Below are positions 16,352 through 26,687 of a stretch of DNA of 64,000 nucleotides, piece after piece; the first letter of the stretch is position 1, and the number at the start of each line of letters is the position of its first letter. The translations under genes and the position numbers were made by a program. The notes beneath the pieces were generated by a model, which ran no database searches, was not told the DNA's origin, and worked only from the letters and a program-made list of their open reading frames with translations. Source of the stretch: Clostridium sp. NkU-1 (GTDB lineage: Bacteria > Bacillota_A > Clostridia > Lachnospirales > Lachnospiraceae); contig BBDR01000006.1 in NCBI GenBank assembly GCA_001312405.1, positions 185,463-249,462 on the forward strand, given 5' to 3'.

Positions 16352-17625
16352 ATGGCAAGTGTGTATTCCGTAACCCAGGTCAATGCCTATATTAAGAATA
16401 TGTTTGCCCAGGATTTTGCACTGAACCGGATTTCCGTTAAGGGCGAAGTCTCCAACTGCAAGTACCATACCTCCGGCCATATTTACTTTACCTTAAAGGA
16501 CGGGAAATCGTCTATGGCGGCAGTGATGTTTGCCGGTCACAGGAAGGGCCTTGCTTTTAAGCTGGAGGAAGGGCAGCAGGTGGTTGTAAAGGGCAGCGTG
16601 GAGGTTTATGAGCGGGACGGAAGATACCAGCTCTATGCCCAGGAGATCACAAAGGAAGGAATCGGTGACCTGTTTGAAAGGTTCCAGAAACTCCGTGATG
16701 AACTGGAAGAGATGGGGATGTTTGCCCCTGAATATAAGAAACCCATTCCAAAGTACGGGAAAACCGTAGGAATCGTGACAGCTCCCACGGGAGCAGCCAT
16801 CCGGGATATAATGAATATATCGGCCAGACGAAACCCTTATGTGCAGCTTTATCTCTACCGGCCCTTGTCCAGGGGGAGAGCGCAAAGGAGAGCATTGTAA
16901 AAGGAATCGAAACCCTGGACCAGATGGGGCTTGATGTTCTGATCGTAGGCAGGGGCGGCGGTTCCATTGAAGATTTGTGGGCATTTAATGAGGAAGTTGT
17001 GGCAAGGGCTGTTTTTAACTGCACCACGCCTGTGATCTCTGCCGTAGGCCATGAAACCGATGTGACCATTACTGATTATGTGGCGGACATGCGTGCCCCC
17101 ACGCCTTCAGCCGCCGCAGAGCTGGCTGTATTTGATTACAGCCTGTTTGAGGAGCAGGCAGAGATGTACGGCCGCACCCTTTTAAGGACCATGGAAAGAA
17201 AGCTGGAACGCTGCCGGTTCCATGGGAACCAGTACGCCTTAAAGCTGAAACTATATGACCCCAGGCGAAGTATCCATGAAAGCAGGCAAAGGCTTGTGGA
17301 CATGGAGGACAAGCTGAAAAGCCTTATTCTGTCCAAGGCGGCTTTAGACCGTGCAAGGTTGGAAGAAGGAAAGCTTCGCATAAAACAGCTCATAGAAAAG
17401 CAGGCAGTCCGGGACAGGCACAGGCTGGAGCTTTTCATCAGCCGTCTGGAAGCAGAATCCCCTTTAAAGAGGATGGGCGGCGGTTACGGTTTTGTGACCG
17501 ATGAAAAAGACAAGCGGATCGATTCCGTGAAGCAGGTAAAAGCCGGTGACAGGATAGGGCTGAGGCTTAAGGATGGAAGCATGGAGGCTGTGGTTTCCCG
17601 TGTTACCCCGGCGGAATCCGGTTAA
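16352..17625 (+). CDS. xseA: Exodeoxyribonuclease VII large subunit
   Basis: The large catalytic subunit of ExoVII, about 424 aa, which degrades single-stranded DNA to short oligonucleotides. It has an N-terminal OB fold ([36 protein letters not shown]), then the nuclease core with [28 protein letters not shown] and [26 protein letters not shown] long coiled coil and a C-terminal tail follow. The frame breaks near nt 16858: TACCGGCCC should be TACCCGGCCC, giving LYPALVQGE. One C is missing; the enzyme is otherwise complete. Confidence 0.95.
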
Positions 17626-17681
17626 TTTGGCAGCCGGCGTGACGAAGTTCATGGAAACAGGAAATAAGGAGAACCTGATTT

Positions 17682-17898
17682 ATGGCGGCAAAAAAAGAAA
17701 AAAAACCATTGAAGAGACATTTGGGGAGCTGGAAGAGCTCATTAAAAAACTGGAAAGCGGAGAGAGTTCTCTGGAGGAATCCTTCCAGTATTATGAGACC
17801 GGCATGAAGCTGGTAAAGTTCTGCAATGAAAAAAAATAGATAAAGTTGAAAAAAAGATGATCGTGTTAGAGGAAAATGGTGAGGAACATGAACTTTAA
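17682..17898 (+). CDS. xseB: Exodeoxyribonuclease VII small subunit
   Basis: A small helical subunit of about 72 aa that packs on the XseA coiled coil. The core TIEETFGELEELIKKLESGE...LEESFQYYETGMKLVKFCNE is diagnostic. Two homopolymer breaks occur: eight A at about 17697-17704, and eight A at about 17828-17835 before TAGATAAAG. The expected tail [21 protein letters not shown] ends at the TAA at 17896. The start is the ATG at 17682. The end overlaps the ispA start by 10 nt. Confidence 0.9.
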
Positions 17899-18776
17899 TG
17901 AAATGTTTTCTGCCCGTACAGAAGAAGTTGGGCGTGTTGTAGAAAACTACCTGCTCCAGTGGAGGGCTATCAGAGTACGGTGCTGGCGGCAATGGATTAC
18001 AGTGTCCGGGCCGGAGGAAAGAGGCTTCGTCCCATGCTGATGGAAGAGACCTACCGCTTATTCGGCGGCCAGGGAAAAGAGATTGAGCCTTTTATGGCGG
18101 CGATTGAGATGATTCACACTTCCTCCCTGATCCACGATGACCTTCCCTGCATGGATAATGATACCCTGCGCCGGGGACTTCCTACGGCATGGGTCAAGTT
18201 CGGCTATGACATGGCGGTGCTGGCAGGAGATGGCCTGCTCATTTACTCCATGGAGACAGGTGCAAAGGCTCTTTCCATGACGGACAGACCGGATCTGGTG
18301 GCCAGGTGCATGGGGATTTTAGCAGAAAAAAAACAGGAATCTTTGGAATGATAGGCGGTCAGACCGTTGATGTGGAGCTGGCAGGAAAGCCCATTCCAAG
18401 GGAAAAGCTTGATTTCATTTACCGTCTGAAGACCGGGGCGCTTATAGAGGCCGCATGATGATCGGAGCCGTTCTTGGCGGAGGAAATGAAAAACAGGTGA
18501 AAATGGTGGAAAAAAATGGCCTCCTGTCTTGGGAAGGCATTTCAGATACAGGATGATATCCTGGATCTGACCAGCAGCGAAGAGGTGCTTGGAAAGCCTG
18601 TACTCAGCGATGAAAAGAACCATAAGACCACCTATGTAACCCTGGAGGGACTAGAAAAGGCGAAGCAGGATGTGGAAAAGATTTCGGAAGAGGCGGTTTC
18701 CTGCCTCCATGAGCTTCCAGGGCAGAATGAATTTCTGGAAGAGCTGATCCGTATGCTGGTAAACCGGGAAAAGTAA
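17889..18776 (+). CDS. ispA: Polyprenyl (farnesyl/geranylgeranyl) diphosphate synthase
   Basis: A class I trans-prenyltransferase of about 295 aa that condenses isopentenyl diphosphate with allylic diphosphates. The two Asp-rich Mg-binding motifs are present: first [10 protein letters not shown] (near residue 82), second FQIQDDILD (near residue 220). GGKRLRP and the GQTVDVE segment are also seen. Four frame breaks occur: near 17953, 18327-18334 (eight A), 18456 (GCCGCATGATG) and 18508-18514 (seven A). Family sequence reassembles across each. The start is the ATG at 17889 overlapping xseB. The product feeds quinone or undecaprenyl precursors, next to dxs. Confidence 0.93.
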
Positions 18777-18892
18777 GCCACAGTTCAGCTATGCAGAGCC
18801 ATTTTCATCATTTGTACTTAGTGAGCAAGCTCATACGCACAAAGGTTTCTGCATGGCTGAACCATAAGGCAAATAAAGGATCTGATAAGAAT

Positions 18893-20807
18893 ATGATGCT
18901 GGAATTAATTAACGGGCCTGAGGATATCAAAAAACTGACAAAGCAGGAGCTTGATATTTTAAGTCAGGAAATCCGTGACTTTTTGGTAGGGAAAATAAGC
19001 ATAACAGGCGGCCATCTGGCTTCTAACTTAGGAGTGGTAGAGCTGACCATGGCCATTTACCTTGCTTTTGACCTGCCCAAGGATAAGGTTATCTGGGATG
19101 TAGGACATCAGTCCTATACTCATAAGATATTAAGCGGCAGGAGAGAGGAATTTGACGACCTGCGGCAGTACGGCGGCATGAGCGGCTTCCCCAAGAGAAA
19201 GGAAAGTCCTTGTGATGCCTTTGATACCGGACACAGCTCCACTTCCATTTCAGCCGGACTGGGACTGGCCCAGGCAAGGGATGTGCTGGAAGAGGATCAT
19301 TTTGTGGTGTCCGTCATCGGAGACGGCGCCTTAACAGGCGGCATGGCCTATGAGGCTTTGAACAATGCGGCCAGAATGAACAAGAATTTCATTATCATTC
19401 TCAACGATAACAATATGTCCATCTCAGAAAATGTAGGAGGTATGTCTACCTATTTAAACAGCATCCGCACCGGAGAAGGGTATCTGGACTTAAAAAAACA
19501 CGTGACCAACGTGCTGTCCCGGATTCCGGTTGTAGGAGACCAGATCATTGATAAGATCAGCAGGACAAAGAACGGCATTAAGCAGCTGCTCATACCTGGG
19601 ATGCTGTTTGAGAATATGGGGATCACCTATCTTGGCCCGGTGGACGGCCATAATATAAAGGCCCTTTCCAGGACCCTTCGGGAGGCAAAGAAGCTGCCCC
19701 ATACCGTGCTGGTCCATGTGATCACTCAAAAAGGCAAGGGATATGCTCCTGCAGAGAGGAATCCCTCAAAGTTCCACGGGTTGATCCTTTTGATGTCATC
19801 ACCGGGGAGCCAAAAAAGAAGAAGAAGAATCCCAGCTATACGGATGTGTTTTCCAAAACGATCTGCCGACTGGCTGAGAAAGATAATAGAATTGTGGCGG
19901 TTACGGCAGCCATGCCGGATGGGACAGGCTTAAAGCGTTTTTCCCGTCTGTATCCCGACCGCTTTTTTGATGTGGGGATTGCAGAGGAGCATGCGGTGAC
20001 TTCTGCAGCCGGAATGGCGGCAGGCGGCTTAAAGCCGGTTGTGGCCGTTTATTCGTCTTTTTTTGCAGCGGGGCTTTGACCAGATCCTTCATGATGTGTG
20101 CATCCAGAATCTGCCTGTAGTCTTTGCCATTGACAGGGCAGGGCTTGTTGGCAGCGACGGGGAGACCCATCAGGGGATTTTTGACTTATCCTATTTAACA
20201 GCAATCCCTAATATGAGTGTGTTTGCGCCGAAAAATTTATGGGAGCTTATGGATGGAATGGAGTTCGCCCTGTCCTACAATGGCCCATTTGCGGTGCGAT
20301 ATCCGAGAGGAGAGGCTTATCAGGGCTTAAAGAGCTTTCGCACTCCCATTGAATATGGCAAGGGAGAGATGCTCTATGAGGAAAAGGATATTGCTCTTTT
20401 GGCAGTGGGCAGCATGGTGAGCACGGGAGAGCATGTAAGGCAAAAGCTGAAGGCAGAAGGCTGGAACTGTACTCTGGCCAACGGCCGCTTTGTGAAGCCC
20501 TTTGACCGGGAACTGGTGGACCGTCTGGCAAAGAAGCACTGGCTCATAGCGGTAATGGAAGAAAATGTCCTTCAGGGAGGATTTGGTCCCGGGGTCACCG
20601 CCTATATCCACGAGAATTATCCGCATGTAAAGGTCATGAATATCGCTCTGCCGGATTCCTATGTGGAGCATGGCAACGTATCCCTGCTTCGGAAGGGGCT
20701 GGGGATTGACAGCGACTCTATCATATGGAGGCTCAAAAAGGAATATCTTGATATGGAGCGCCAGAATGCCGAATGGAAAAAATATAAAGATAAAACAGGG
20801 GAAATAA
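18893..20807 (+). CDS. dxs: 1-deoxy-D-xylulose-5-phosphate synthase
   Basis: A thiamine-diphosphate enzyme of about 638 aa catalysing the first step of the MEP isoprenoid pathway (pyruvate + glyceraldehyde 3-phosphate). Motifs: [22 protein letters not shown], the TPP motif [38 protein letters not shown] and [15 protein letters not shown]. Frame breaks near 19778 (CACGGGTTGAT for CACGGGGTTGAT) and 20060-20066 (seven T for six). In the last frame the sequence runs without a stop into tlyA. The natural stop is probably the TAA at 20805 in the neighbouring frame. The ATG at 18893 follows AAAGGA. Confidence 0.94.
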
Positions 20808-20815
20808 AAAAAGAA

Positions 20816-21620
20816 ATGAAAGAACGGTTGGATGTGCTTTTAGTAAAGCAGGGACTGGCTGAATCCAGGGAAAAGGCAAAAGCTGTCATTATGTCCGGAA
20901 TCGTCTATGTGGACGGCGAGAAGGAGGACAAAGCAGGTACCGCATTTGAGGAAAATGCAACGATTGAGGTGAGAGGAAACACTCTGCCGTACGTGAGCCG
21001 CGGCGGCTTAAAGCTTGAAAAAGCCATGACTCATTTTGACGTGGTCCTGGAAGGCAAGGTATGCATGGATGTAGGATCCTCCACAGGAGGCTTTACGGAC
21101 TGCATGCTTCAAAACGGTGCCATTAAGGTTTATGCGGTGGATGTCGGTCACGGCCAGCTTGCCTGGAAGCTTCGGAACGATGAGCGTGTGGTATGTATGG
21201 AAAAGACCAATATCCGTTATGTTACTCCTGAGGATATTGCTGACCCAATAGAATTTTCCTCCATTGATGTTTCTTTTATTTCCCTGACAAAGGTATTGGG
21301 ACCTGTGAAAGCTTCTTACGGATGAAGGGGAGGTGGTCTGCCTTATAAAGCCCCAGTTTGAAGCCGGCCGGGAAAAGGTGGGGAAAAAAGGTGTGGTAAG
21401 AGAGAAGTCTGTCCATCTGGAAGTGATCCAGATGGTTATTTCCCATGCTTTAAGCATAGGGTTTCAAGTGCTTCATCTGGAATATTCCCCTATTAAGGGA
21501 CCGGAAGGGAACATTGAGTACCTTCTTCATCTTAAGAATCACCAGTCAGGAGAGGCTTGCCCGGAAGTTGACCTTGATCCGGAAAAGATCGTAAACGAGG
21601 CCCACGGGAACTTGACATGA
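20816..21620 (+). CDS. tlyA: TlyA-family rRNA 2-prime-O-methyltransferase
   Basis: An SAM-dependent methyltransferase of about 268 aa, of the TlyA/hemolysin A family, which methylates 16S and 23S rRNA (YqxC in B. subtilis). It has an N-terminal S4 RNA-binding domain (MKERLDVLLVKQGLAESREKA), then PYVSRGGLKLEKA and the SAM motif DVGSSTGGFTDC near residue 85. The frame breaks near nt 21315 and resumes LTDEGEVVCLIKPQFEAGREKVGKKG to the stop at 21620. As printed, it is in one frame with the end of dxs; I regard this as an artefact. Confidence 0.92.
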
Positions 21621-21659
21621 CGCGAAAGCGGTCAGCCAGTATCTTTAAGGAGTATTATT

Positions 21660-22516
21660 ATGAAGTATTTTTATGTAATCATGAATCCTGATAAAGAGGG
21701 AGCCAGAGAGACTGCAAAAGCCATTCGTGACTATCTTACCGGCCATGGGGCGGTCTGCCTGATCGGAGGAGAAGACCGGGAAAAACAGAAGGGGAAAAGC
21801 CATTATACCGATGCTGCCATGGTGCCGGAAGAGACGGAGTGCCTCATTACGTTAGGCGGCGACGGGACCCTTATACAGGCAGCCAGAGACCTGGCAGGAC
21901 GGAATATCCCCATGATTGGATCAACCGGGGGACCCTTGGGTATCTGACCCAGGTATCCCGCACAGAGGATATCAATGACGCTCTTTCCGCTCTTCTTGCC
22001 AATGATTATAAGCTGGAAGAACGGATGATGTTAGACGGCTGTATTTACCGGAAGGGAACGGCTGTCTGCCAGGATATTGCCTTAAATGAAATCGTCGTAA
22101 CCAGAAGTGAGCAGCTGAAGATGCTTCAATTTAAGGTTTATGTAAATCAGGAATTCTTAAATGAATACCGGGCGGATGGCCTCATTGCGGCAACGCCTAC
22201 CGGTTCCACCGCTTACAATCTTTCCGCAGGAGGTCCGATCATTGTCCCGGATTCTAAAATGGTGGTCCTGACTCCGATCTGTTCCCATGCCCTGGGAACA
22301 AGGAGCATTGTCCTTTCCGCAGATGACTGGATCCAGATTGAGATGACAGGGAAAAAGGGAGTAAGCCAGGCTGCGGTATTTGACGGAGATACTTCCACAG
22401 AGCTTTATCCAGGCGATTGCATCGAGATTCGCCGGGCGGATATTAAGACCATTCTGATAAAGCTGAAGAACATATCATTTTTAGATAACCTGCGCAACAA
22501 GATGGCTGGTATATAG
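21660..22516 (+). CDS. nadK: NAD kinase
   Basis: ATP- or polyphosphate-dependent NAD kinase, about 286 aa, the source of cellular NADP. The signature LGGDGT is near residue 64, and downstream are RADGLIAATPTGSTAYNLSAGGPI and PICSHALGTRSIVL. The frame breaks near nt 21918: ATTGGATCAACCGG should be ATTGGCATCAACCGG, giving the family NRGTLGYL. One C is missing. The ATG at 21660 follows AAGGAG. Encoded between tlyA and argR, as in many Firmicutes. Confidence 0.95.
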
Positions 22517-22527
22517 GGAGGGGCACT

Positions 22528-22977
22528 ATGAAGCTGGAACGACACAGCAAGATTGTGGAACTTATTGGAAAACACGAGATTGAAACACAGGAGGAGCTGG
22601 CCGATTATTTGAATCAGGCAGGCTTTGCAGTCACTCAGGCCACGGTTTCCAGAGACATCAGGGAACTGAAGCTTACAAAGGTTCAGTCTGAGTCAGGAAA
22701 ACAGAGGTATATGGTGCTTCAAAATCAGGGCTCCTTCAGTGACAAATACATCCGGATCCTGCGGGATGGCTTTTTAACCATGGACATGGCACAGAATATT
22801 CTGGTCGTTAAGACCGTATCCGGCATGGCTATGGCGGTGGCTGCAGCTCTTGATGCCCTTAGTTTCAGTGAGATGGTAGGCTGCATTGCAGGGGACGATA
22901 CCATCATGTGCGCCATTCGAAGCGCTGATGACACCATACTTATGATGGACAAACTAAAAAAACTCATTACGGGATAA
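22528..22977 (+). CDS. argR: Arginine repressor ArgR/AhrC
   Basis: A 149-aa transcription factor that binds ARG boxes as an arginine-bound hexamer. It has an N-terminal winged helix (HSKIVELIGKHEIETQEELADYL, then QATVSRDIRELKL) and a C-terminal oligomerisation and arginine-binding domain. In the latter, IAGDDTIMCAIRS matches the GTIAGDDT-type loop with its Asp pair. Intact frame; the start follows GGGAGG. It is located before recN exactly as in Bacillus. Confidence 0.95.
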   Translation: MKLERHSKIVELIGKHEIETQEELADYLNQAGFAVTQATVSRDIRELKLTKVQSESGKQRYMVLQNQGSFSDKYIRILRDGFLTMDMAQNILVVKTVSGMAMAVAAALDALSFSEMVGCIAGDDTIMCAIRSADDTILMMDKLKKLITG

Positions 22978-22988
22978 AGGAGGCCGCC

Positions 22989-24644
22989 ATGCTTTCAGAA
23001 TTACACGTAAAGAACTTAGCCCTGATCGAAAAAGCCGATGTGGAATTTGGACAGGGCTTTAATGTCCTGACCGGCGAAACCGGAGCCGGTAAATCCATTA
23101 TTATCGGTTCGGTTACCATTGCCTGGGGGGCAAGACGCCAAAGGATATCATTAGAAAGGGCGCGGAATACGCCTATATTGAGCTGATCTTTACGGTCAGT
23201 GATCCAGAAAAAGCCCGCCTGTTAAAAGCATTTGATGTCTATCCGGATGGAGATGGTACTGTAATCATTTCAAAGAAGATCATGCCCTCCAGAAGCTTAA
23301 GCAAAATAAATGATGAAACAGTGACCGCAGGAAAACTGCGGGATATTACGGGCCTTCTCATTGATATTCATGGACAGCATGAACATCAGTCTTTACTCTA
23401 CAAATCAAAACATCTTGAGATTCTGGACCGCTACCAGGAGAAAAAGTCCCATGAGCTAAAAGAGAATATTGCAGATACATATGGGGAATATGTCCGGTTA
23501 AAAGACCGCCTTTCCTCCTTCCTCCTTGATGAGGATGCCAGGCTCAGGGAAATGGACTTTATCCGCTACGAGATAGAAGAAATCGAGAATGCCGGACTAA
23601 AGGAAGGGGAAAAGGAAGAACTGTCCTCCAGATACCGCCTTTTTTTTAAATGCAAAAAAAATAACCGAAAGCCTTTCCATTGCCTATTCCGCTGCCCATA
23701 CGGATTTCATCAGCCGTGCGTTAAAAGAAGTAGAAGGAGTTGCTTCCTATGATGACAGGCTCTCTGCCATAAGGGACCAGCTTTTTGATGCGGATTCCAT
23801 TTTAAGCGACATCAGCCGGGAAATAACCTCTTACATGGATGACATGTCCTTTGACGAAGATGAATACAGGCAGATAGAGGAGCGGCTTGACGTCCTGCAA
23901 AATCTGGAAGCAAAATACGGAGGAAGCATAAAACAGATTTTTAAGAACCTGGAAGAAAAACAAAAACGCCTGGAAGAGTTGGAGGATTATGACGGGGCCA
24001 GAAAAAGGACGGCAGAAGAACTGCAAAAGGTTTCAGACCGTCTGGAGCTTCTTTCTGAACAATTATCTGACATGAGAAAGCATACGGCTAAGGAACTGAC
24101 AGAGAAGATAAGGGAAGGACTTAAGGACTTAAATTTCATTGATGTGGAATTTTCCATGGAGTTTTCGCGCCTTGGCCATTATACAGCTAACGGCTTTGAC
24201 GAGGCGGAGTTTTTGATCTCCACGAACCCGGGAGAGGCTTTAAAGCCTTTGGGCATGGTAGCTCCGGTGGTGAGCTGTCCAGGATCATGCTGGCCATTAA
24301 GACTGTGCTGGCGGATACCGATGACATACCGACTTTGATTTTTGACGAGATCGACACCGGAATCAGCGGGCGCACGGCCCAGAAGGTATCGGAAAAGCTG
24401 GCTTACATTGCCGGGAACCACCAGGTGATCTGCATCACCCATCTGCCCAGATCGCTGCCATGGCTGACTGTCATTACGAAATCGCGAAAGCAGTGGAAGA
24501 GGGCAGGACGGCCACTTCCATACACCCTTTGAGCGGGGAAGAGATGGTGGAGGAGCTGGCAAGCTTTTGGGCGGCGCGGAGATAACCGAGGCAGTGAGAG
24601 CCAATGCAAGGGAAATGAAGCGGCTGGCAAAAGAGGACAGATAA
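22989..24644 (+). CDS. recN: DNA repair protein RecN
   Basis: An SMC-like ATPase of about 552 aa acting early in double-strand break repair. Walker A is GETGAGKSI near residue 31. Other signs are IDIHGQHEHQSLL (the RecN Q-loop motif), a central coiled coil (about residues 150-360), the ABC signature SGGELSRIMLAIK, and Walker B LIFDEIDTGISG. Five frame breaks: about 23125, 23640-23648 (eight T), 24262 (GCTCCGGTGG for GCTTCCGGTGG), 24446 (CTGCCCAGATCG for CTGCCCCAGATCG) and 24560 (GCAAGCTTTTGGG for GCAAGGCTTTTGGG). Each repair restores family sequence. A terminator follows. Confidence 0.94.
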
Positions 24645-24676
24645 TTCTTTGACCTTTTGCAAATATGCTTCAAAAT

Positions 24677-24728
24677 GCCGCAATCCTTATAAACATTATG
24701 TTTATGCAGGATTGCGGCGCTTTCTTTT
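24677..24728 (+). terminator. Terminator after recN
   Basis: GCCGCAATCCT (24677-24687) pairs with AGGATTGCGGC, with a second inner TATAAAC/GTTTATG stem and CTTTCTTTT. It ends the nusB-recN transcription unit. Confidence 0.88.
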
Positions 24729-24762
24729 ACGGTCTGCCTACATTTCTAAGCTTTCCTGCCCG

Positions 24763-25599
24763 CTATTTATTGAGATTTTCTAAAATTTCATTATAATGTT
24801 TTGTTGCTAATGGGCTAGGTTCGCCTTTTTTTGCAGAAGGAGAGCTTTGCCAGTTTAGGAACTACGCGCTCAACTATGATTTGACCGTTTACTGTTTTGG
24901 ATTTCAATTTTTCAAATGCTTCAAGGAAACGGCTGTCGTTTTTTGCACGGTTATAGAAAGATAAAATATAGACATATTCAAACAAATTGTAATTACGGAA
25001 AGGGTATTCAACCTGCATAAACAGCGTTCCTATACCATAATGGCAAGGACCGATCGGTTTGCGGATCACCCAATGTTCAAGCAAAAAATCTACGGCTTTA
25101 TCAAGCGCCTGTTCTTTGTTTAAATAACCGCTAAAACGAAATGCATCAAGCACATTCAGCGTAGGCTTTGGATTGGAATACTCCGTTTCTTCCCCATGCC
25201 CAAATGAAAACTTATTGCAGCGCCAGCCTCCGTCTTTATATTGTGTATCCAAAAAATATTGAAAAGTTTTTTTTGAATTCTGTTATCGGAAGCATATCCC
25301 AGGTGACACAATACATTGGCAGCAATTGCTGTTTGACATGGATAAATACTGCCTTTTGGATATATCCTGAAACGCCCGTCATCCTGCCACACACTGAAAA
25401 TCAAATCAGCAGCCGCTTTTAAAACAGGATCTTTAAGTGACATTCCAAGTTCCGATAAATAAAGCACACTATCAAAAGTTGAAAACGGCGAACCTTTCAA
25501 AAGCCGTTTGTCGGGAGTTGCCCAAAGGTCAGCTCCATTGTCATGTCTATGAGATAATATGGTTTCGATATCTGATAAATATTGATTTTCCACCGCCAT
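24763..25599 (-). CDS. Prenyltransferase/squalene-cyclase-repeat protein (alpha-toroid)
   Basis: A cytoplasmic protein of about 278 aa with alpha/alpha-toroid repeats of the prenyltransferase/squalene oxidase superfamily. Signs are QDDGRFRIYP...CQTAIAANVLCHLGY, then FLDTQYKDGGWRCN (QxxDGGW motif) and NPKPTLNVLDAF. It is much shorter than real triterpene cyclases and no DXDD acid motif is visible, so cyclase activity is unlikely and the function is unknown. The start is the ATG at 25599 with GGAGG 8 nt upstream. Breaks occur at the T runs at about 25267 and 24828 (plus-strand coordinates); reading across the second ends at 24763. It lies opposite to and between recN and spoIVB. Confidence 0.65.
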
Positions 25600-25660
25600 T
25601 TTGCAGTCCTCCACAACAGTTATGCCGCCCATTAATCCGTTAAAAACCTTGATTTTATGG

Positions 25661-26096
25661 TTAATATACTAATTCAAATTCTTCGCATACTACAGGCATA
25701 TCTTCATCAAATAATTTTCCGGTTTCAGCCATGCATTTACTAAAAAAACTCAACGTGCACTTTTCTCCAATATTCCAACGAACCATCGCCTTCGCCTTCT
25801 TTCCAGGCGTGATCCGCACAAACTTTTCTAAATGGAACGATATAAACCTTCGTTGTTTTAATAATACATACCGCCTCATCCTTTGAATTAAGAATAACAC
25901 TATAATCTCCTTCTTTTGGCAGTGCTTCGTTCTCCTCTTCATATAAAGGATATGCAGAGGCTGTTCCGGTTTTAATGCCTCTCAATACCAATTCTGCCAG
26001 CTCATCAGCAGCGGCGCCAAAGGCCCATGATTGATATTCTGTTTCTCTGACTTGATTTTCAGCCACAAATTTATTCCACATCTGTTCTGCATTCAT
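25661..26096 (-). CDS. ASCH-domain protein
   Basis: An approximately 145-aa ASCH-fold protein. The family binds RNA or nucleic acids, or acts as an amidohydrolase on modified nucleosides. The pattern includes the N-terminal MWNKFVAEN, WAFGAAADELAELVLRGIKTGTASAY, EGDYSVILNSKDEAVCIIKTTKV and DGSLEYWRKVH. The frame breaks in a run of seven T (plus-strand 25739-25750 region), and the remaining tail is SKCMAETGKLFDEDMPVVCEEFELVY. It forms, with the neighbouring minus-strand gene, a small accessory block between core genes. The substrate is unknown. Confidence 0.85.
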
Positions 26097-26687
26097 TATA
26101 TTTTAAACACCTTTTCTTTAAGATATTTTTTATATCGCAAAATATATAATTTACCATATATCAGCTTTTGCTTTATCAGAAAATCATACTATATTTCCTG
26201 AAATAATTCCACAAAATTTTGTAATGATTACCTGTTTACAAAAAGTAATAGGGGTCTGGGATACCTGCAAATGGATTTTCGAAAAGGGCATTCCTTTTCT
26301 GGATTTATTCAAAATTTCACTCCATAAAAATCGGTACAGAAGGGAATGGAAACAAAAGGGATAAGTGGAAAAGCCTTTATTAAAACTATTTTAGACAACT
26401 GTTTTTGTACATTTTTAAATCAGCTTTTACCGTTTAATCAATAAAAAAACGGAGATCATAATAGTAGATAAGAAGAATATCCATAATATCTTTTTTAAAA
26501 TTATTAATTTTGAATTGTTCAGCCAGACTGGTCATAAGGCTTAAAAAGATTTTCATTCTATTGAATAACTGCCACCCAAAGAAAATAGTTACAACTAAAA
26601 TATGACAGTGTGATTTAAACAATTTCTCACATACTAAGAAAGGAGCAAAAAATTGTCTCCTTTCATTCACCTAAGGAGGTATGCGAG
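26097..26687. other. 591-bp AT-rich non-coding region before spoIVB
   Basis: I see no convincing gene. A 78-codon minus-strand frame at 26434-26670 has no ribosome binding site or family resemblance. TGTGA (26610-26614) and TCACA (26628-26632) form an inverted repeat, followed by CATACTA (26631-26637), which resembles a forespore sigma-G -10 element. spoIVB is a sigma-G gene in Bacillus, but no good -35 is visible. Confidence 0.4.

Noticed and set aside
20039..21325. A genuine Dxs-TlyA fusion enzyme
   Set aside because: The joint is an A-rich stretch in a contig full of A-run indels, and a stop codon lies in the adjacent frame at the expected place.
26434..26670. 78-codon minus-strand frame upstream of spoIVB
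   Set aside because: It has no ribosome binding site, AT-driven composition (Phe, Ile and Tyr rich) and no recognisable family. It overlaps likely spoIVB regulatory sequence.
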